This document shows positions 3,235 to 6,450 of a DNA stretch of 6,450 nt, in pieces. Source of the DNA: an uncultured Desulfovibrio sp. (GTDB taxonomy: Bacteria > Desulfobacterota > Desulfovibrionia > Desulfovibrionales > Desulfovibrionaceae); NCBI GenBank assembly GCA_937926875.1, contig CALBAX010000090.1, forward strand, positions 1 through 6,450, written 5' to 3'. Within the stretch, counting starts at the first letter, position 1. Each line of letters starts with the position of its first letter. A program made the translations under genes and the position numbers. The notes under the pieces were generated by a model. It searched no databases and was not told the DNA's origin. It saw only the letters and a program-made list of their open reading frames with translations.

Positions 3235-5637
3235 ATGAGCAAGAAAAACAAGTATTTCGATCTCCCGGCCGGTCTTGATGACGCCGAGTTGCTGGAGATC
3301 TTCCACGACCAGAACCGTCCCCTGCGTCTGGATGCCCTGCTGCGGGTCTCGGGCCTGCCGCGTGCGGCCCGCAAGATGCTGGAAGACCAGCTCTGCGCCC
3401 TGGCTGACGAAGGCCGGCTGGTACGCCTGCAGGGCGGGCTCTGGGCCCGTGCCGACGGCCTGCGTCAGGTGCGCGGCCGCTACATGGCCCTGCGCAGCGG
3501 CGCGGGCGGTTTCGTGACGCCCCTGGGCGACAACGGGCAGGTGACCGGCCCGGACATCTTCATCCATCCCCTGCAGGCGGGCGATGCCTGGCATCAGGAC
3601 ATGGTGCGCGTGGCCCTGTCGCCGCGTTCGCACGCCCGCGGCAAGAGCCAGGAAGGCCGCATCGTGGAGGTGCTGGAACGCGGCTGCCGCGAAGTGCCCG
3701 TGCATGTGATCCATGTGACCGGGCACCGTGCCCTGTGCCGTCCGGCGGACAGCCGCATGCCCTTCGATGTCAGCGTGGAGCTGCCCGGGGGCATGGAGCG
3801 CCCCTCCGGCGGCTCGCTGCTGCTGGTGGCGCCGGAAAAACGTCTGGCCGCGGACCTCTGGCAGGCCCGCCTGTTGCAGGCCGTGGGCCGGGAAGACGAC
3901 ATCGCCGTGCAGGAGGATCTGGTCAAGCTCAATCACGAAGTGCCGCGCGAGTTCCCGCCCCGGGTCCAGGCCGAGGCCGACGCCCTGCCGTCCGCGCCCC
4001 AGCATGCCGACATGGCCGGGCGCGAGGACGTGCGCGAACTGCCGCTGGTGACCATCGACGGTGCCGATGCCCGCGACTTCGACGATGCCGTGCAGGTGGA
4101 GGCCCGTCCCGGCGGGGGCTGGCTCCTGCGTGTGGCCATCGCCGACGTGAGCCATTATGTGCGCCCGCGCTCGGCGCTGGATACCGAAGCCCTGGCACGC
4201 GGCAATTCCTGGTACTTCCCCACGTCGGTGGAACCCATGCTGCCGCCCGCCCTGTGCGACGGCCTGTGCAGCCTGCGCCCTGACGAAGACCGGCTGGCCA
4301 TGCTGGCCGAGATCCCCTTTTCCGCCACCGGGCAGCCGGGCAGGCCGCGCTTCGCCGCGGTGGTCATGCGCTCGGCGGCCCGCCTGACTTACGATCAGGT
4401 CAAGGCCTGCCTGCTGGACAGGGACGGGCAGGCCCGTGCCGCGCTGGCCGCCAGACCGCGCGGGCAGGAAGTGCTGGACATGCTGGAGACGGCTTTCGGA
4501 CTGTACCGTTGCCTGCGTGAGGCCCGGCAGCGCCGTGGCAGTCTGGACTTCGACCTGCCGGAACCGGAATACAGTTTTGACGACAAGGGCCGCCTGCTGC
4601 GCGTGTCCCGCCGTGTGCGCCACGACGCGCACCGCCTCATCGAGGAATTCATGATCGCGGCCAACGAGGCCGTGGCCCGCCATCTGGGCGGCCTGAAAGC
4701 CGACGGCAGCCTGGAGGGGGCCCCGAAGGAGCCTTTCCTCTATCGCGTGCATCCCCAGCCCGATCCCGAGCGGCTGGAGAGCCTGTTCGACTCCCTGGAA
4801 GCCATCGATCCCGGACTGGTGCCCGTGAAGCCCGCGGCCTCGGCCCTGCAGGGCATCCTGCGGGACGTGCAGGGCTCTGACCGGGAATTCCTGGTGGGGC
4901 GCCTGTGCCTGCGGGCCATGCCGCAGGCCCGCTACCAGCCGGAGAACGAAGGGCACTTCGGTCTGGCGTCCCGTGCCTACTGCCACTTCACCTCGCCCAT
5001 CCGCCGGTATGCCGACCTGCTGGTGCACCGGGCGCTCAAGGCCAGCCTGGGCCTGTACAGCGGCGCCCTGCCTGCCGGGCAGAAGCTGCTGCGTATGGCC
5101 GACCAGCTCAACCGGCGCGAGCGGGACGCCCTGGACTGCGAACGCGAGATGGCCCGGCGTCTGGCCTGCATGGCCCTTGAGGGCCGCGTGGGCGAGCGAT
5201 TCCGGGGCGTGGTGGCCGGTGTCAACGATTTCGGCCTGTTCGTGGAGCTGAACGAGATGCCCGTGGAAGGCATGATCCGCGTGGAGGATCTGGGCGACGA
5301 CTGGTATGATTTCGATGCCCGTCGCCAGTGTCTGGTGGGGCAGCGGTCGGGCCTGTGCTGGAGCATGGGCCAGTCCCTCGACGTGGTGCTGGCCGAGGTG
5401 CACAGCGGCCGTCTGGAGATCCGCCTGCTGCCCACGGCACTGGGCGTGGCGGCCCGCCGCGGCGGACGTGTGTCGCGCGGGCGGCAGGGCAGGGCACCGG
5501 CCCGGCAGGCCAGATTGCCGCATCAGCGCCGGGGCCGTGACCGCGACGGGCAGCGTCCCGTGCGCGGCAAAGGGCAGGCCCGCCGGGATGGGGCTCGCGG
5601 GGCGCGCCGTCCCGCAGGAAGGGGGAGACGCGGATGA
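3235..5637 (+). CDS. rnr: Ribonuclease R (RNB-family 3'-5' exoribonuclease)
   Basis: RNase R degrades RNA processively from the 3' end, including structured RNA, in mRNA and rRNA quality control in the cytoplasm. The 800-residue product shows the full domain order: an N-terminal winged-helix segment (about 12-65), cold-shock/OB domains (about 78-235, starting GRYMALRSGAGGFV), the RNB catalytic domain (about 255-605), an S1 domain (about 652-735, GERFRGVVAGVNDFGLFVEL) and a basic tail (737-800). Magnesium-binding aspartates D275, D281, D283 and D284 lie in TIDGADARDFDDAV and match E. coli D272, D278, D280 and D281. HFTSPIRRYADLLVHRAL (584-601) is the usual C-terminal RNB motif, and the IEEFMIAANEAVARH helix is present. 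The four-aspartate spacing, winged helix and long basic tail favour RNase R over RNase II. The tail is rich in Arg and Gly (22 Arg, 14 Gly, one Lys in 64 residues), unlike the Lys-rich tail of E. coli. The stop overlaps the murJ start. Confidence 0.95.
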   Translation: MSKKNKYFDLPAGLDDAELLEIFHDQNRPLRLDALLRVSGLPRAARKMLEDQLCALADEGRLVRLQGGLWARADGLRQVRGRYMALRSGAGGFVTPLGDNGQVTGPDIFIHPLQAGDAWHQDMVRVALSPRSHARGKSQEGRIVEVLERGCREVPVHVIHVTGHRALCRPADSRMPFDVSVELPGGMERPSGGSLLLVAPEKRLAADLWQARLLQAVGREDDIAVQEDLVKLNHEVPREFPPRVQAEADALPSAPQHADMAGREDVRELPLVTIDGADARDFDDAVQVEARPGGGWLLRVAIADVSHYVRPRSALDTEALARGNSWYFPTSVEPMLPPALCDGLCSLRPDEDRLAMLAEIPFSATGQPGRPRFAAVVMRSAARLTYDQVKACLLDRDGQARAALAARPRGQEVLDMLETAFGLYRCLREARQRRGSLDFDLPEPEYSFDDKGRLLRVSRRVRHDAHRLIEEFMIAANEAVARHLGGLKADGSLEGAPKEPFLYRVHPQPDPERLESLFDSLEAIDPGLVPVKPAASALQGILRDVQGSDREFLVGRLCLRAMPQARYQPENEGHFGLASRAYCHFTSPIRRYADLLVHRALKASLGLYSGALPAGQKLLRMADQLNRRERDALDCEREMARRLACMALEGRVGERFRGVVAGVNDFGLFVELNEMPVEGMIRVEDLGDDWYDFDARRQCLVGQRSGLCWSMGQSLDVVLAEVHSGRLEIRLLPTALGVAARRGGRVSRGRQGRAPARQARLPHQRRGRDRDGQRPVRGKGQARRDGARGARRPAGRGRRG
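5622..5627 (+). promoter_or_regulatory. Ribosome binding site of murJ inside the rnr tail
   Basis: GGGGAG lies six bases before the murJ ATG and is encoded within the last codons of rnr (the AGRGRRG region). It supports the overlapping ATGA start and suggests that murJ can be initiated independently as well as by coupling. Confidence 0.65.
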
Positions 5638-6450
5638 GCTTTTTCTCGCAAAAACAGCGCATGGGCGCGGCTGCCCTGATCCTGGCCGCCAGCACCATCC
5701 TGTCCCGCCTCATGGGACTGGTGCGCGACAAGGTCATCTCCTGGCAGTTCGGCGCGGGCAGTGAAGCGGACATGTACTTCGCGGCCTTCGTGGTGCCGGA
5801 CATCATCAACCACCTGCTGGCCGGGGGCATCATGGCCATCACCATCATCCCCCTGCTGTCCCGGCGCTTCCAGGAGGACGAGGACGACGGCTGGCGCTTT
5901 TTCTCCTGCATCTTCTGCTGGATGGTGGTGGCCTCGCTGCTGGTGACGGGGGCTGGCATGCTGGGCGCCGAAGAGCTGGCCCACATCACGGCCCCGGGCT
6001 TCGATGCCGCCCAGACGGCGCGGCTGGCCTTTTTCATGCGCATCATCCTGCCCGCGCAGGTCTTTTTCCTGTGCGGGGCCTGCGTCACGGCCCTGCTCTA
6101 CATGCGGCGGCAGTTCCGCGTGCCCGCGCTGGCGCCCCTGATCTACAACGGCTGCATCATCGCCGGCGGTCTGCTGCTGCCCTGGCTGACGCAGGGCATG
6201 GATCTGCCTGCCGAATGGGAACTGGGCGGCATGACAGGCTATTGCGTGGGCGTGACCGTAGGGGCCGGTCTGGGGGCCTTTTTGCTGCCCTTCCGGGTGG
6301 CCGCCGCAGGGGGCCTGCGCCTGTCGCCGGTCTTCTGGCATCCGCTGCTCAAGCGCTTCCTGATCATGGCCCTGCCCTTGATGCTGGGGCAGACCGTCAT
6401 CTTTCTGGACGAGCAGTTCATGCGCGTGTTCGGCTCGCTGGCGGGCGACG
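5634..6450 (+). CDS. murJ: MurJ/MviN-type lipid II flippase, N-terminal part
   Basis: MurJ is an inner-membrane transporter of the MOP superfamily that flips lipid II to the periplasmic face for peptidoglycan synthesis. The first 272 residues are present and the frame is open at the right edge; family members have about 500 residues and 14 helices, so roughly half is visible. The N-terminus ASTILSRLMGLVRDKVISWQFGAG (19-42) matches the family's first helix and loop, with Arg25, Arg31 and Asp32 aligning with E. coli Arg18, Arg24 and Asp25, and Asp46 with Asp39. FRVPALAPLIYN (161-172) is the conserved 'PA-AP---N' segment. The stretch VVPDIINHLLAGGIM has Asn59 and His60 where E. coli has Arg52 and Arg53. 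The gene overlaps rnr by ATGA with GGGGAG six bases upstream, so it is very likely co-transcribed and translationally coupled. A specialised MviN-like paralogue is possible; the family assignment is firm. Confidence 0.9.
   Translation, partial: MSFFSQKQRMGAAALILAASTILSRLMGLVRDKVISWQFGAGSEADMYFAAFVVPDIINHLLAGGIMAITIIPLLSRRFQEDEDDGWRFFSCIFCWMVVASLLVTGAGMLGAEELAHITAPGFDAAQTARLAFFMRIILPAQVFFLCGACVTALLYMRRQFRVPALAPLIYNGCIIAGGLLLPWLTQGMDLPAEWELGGMTGYCVGVTVGAGLGAFLLPFRVAAAGGLRLSPVFWHPLLKRFLIMALPLMLGQTVIFLDEQFMRVFGSLAGD

Noticed and set aside
2950..5523. Very long open frame (857 codons) antisense to rnr
   Set aside because: Its translation is a His/Gln/Ala-rich string with no family motifs, and it lies in the shadow of rnr, whose third codon positions are strongly GC-rich and therefore suppress stops on the opposite strand. 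It also runs through the hairpins and promoter region.
5523..6341. Minus-strand open frame over murJ and the rnr tail
   Set aside because: It is the antisense shadow of murJ; the plus frame has clear MurJ motifs.
1..6450. CRISPR arrays, insertion sequences, tRNA or rRNA genes
   Set aside because: I found no regularly spaced direct repeats, no transposase motifs or terminal repeats, and no cloverleaf or rRNA-like sequence on either strand.

Overview
The window is a GC-rich stretch (roughly 60-65% G+C by eye) of a bacterial chromosome carrying conserved core genes. The proteins look Gram-negative: a periplasmic PpiA with a Sec signal, a YbhL-type Bax inhibitor-1 protein, RNase R and a MurJ-type lipid II flippase. 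The gene content, codon usage and G-rich intergenic palindromes fit the Desulfovibrionaceae (a Desulfovibrio-like sulfate reducer). That placement is an inference from general familiarity, not a database result. There is no sign of a phage, transposon, CRISPR array, tRNA or rRNA.

Layout: (1) 1-998, plus strand: the 3' end of yebC, an intrinsic terminator, then complete ruvC. (2) 999-1358: a convergent spacer with two G-rich hairpins, one just behind each gene, and one bidirectional terminator between them; no gene seen. (3) 1359-1955, minus strand: ppiA, a periplasmic cyclophilin. (4) 1956-2254: a divergent promoter region with several GC-rich dyads. (5) 2255-2953, plus strand: a seven-helix BI-1 family membrane protein. 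(6) 2954-3234: a non-coding stretch with a series of stem-loops, followed by a promoter-like site whose spacer is a perfect palindrome. (7) 3235-5637, plus strand: rnr (RNase R), overlapping by ATGA with (8) murJ, which runs off the right edge.

The genes serve separate housekeeping jobs: translation or regulation (YebC), Holliday junction resolution (RuvC), proline isomerisation in the periplasm (PpiA), membrane homeostasis (BI-1), RNA decay (RNase R) and peptidoglycan precursor export (MurJ). Only yebC-ruvC and rnr-murJ look like transcription units. I found no convincing undescribed protein system. The unusual material is in the non-coding DNA (mirrored G-rich 3' hairpins, a purine mirror repeat with G-quadruplex potential, a palindromic promoter spacer), in the Arg/Gly-rich tail of RNase R, and in MurJ cavity residues that differ from the E. 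coli protein.
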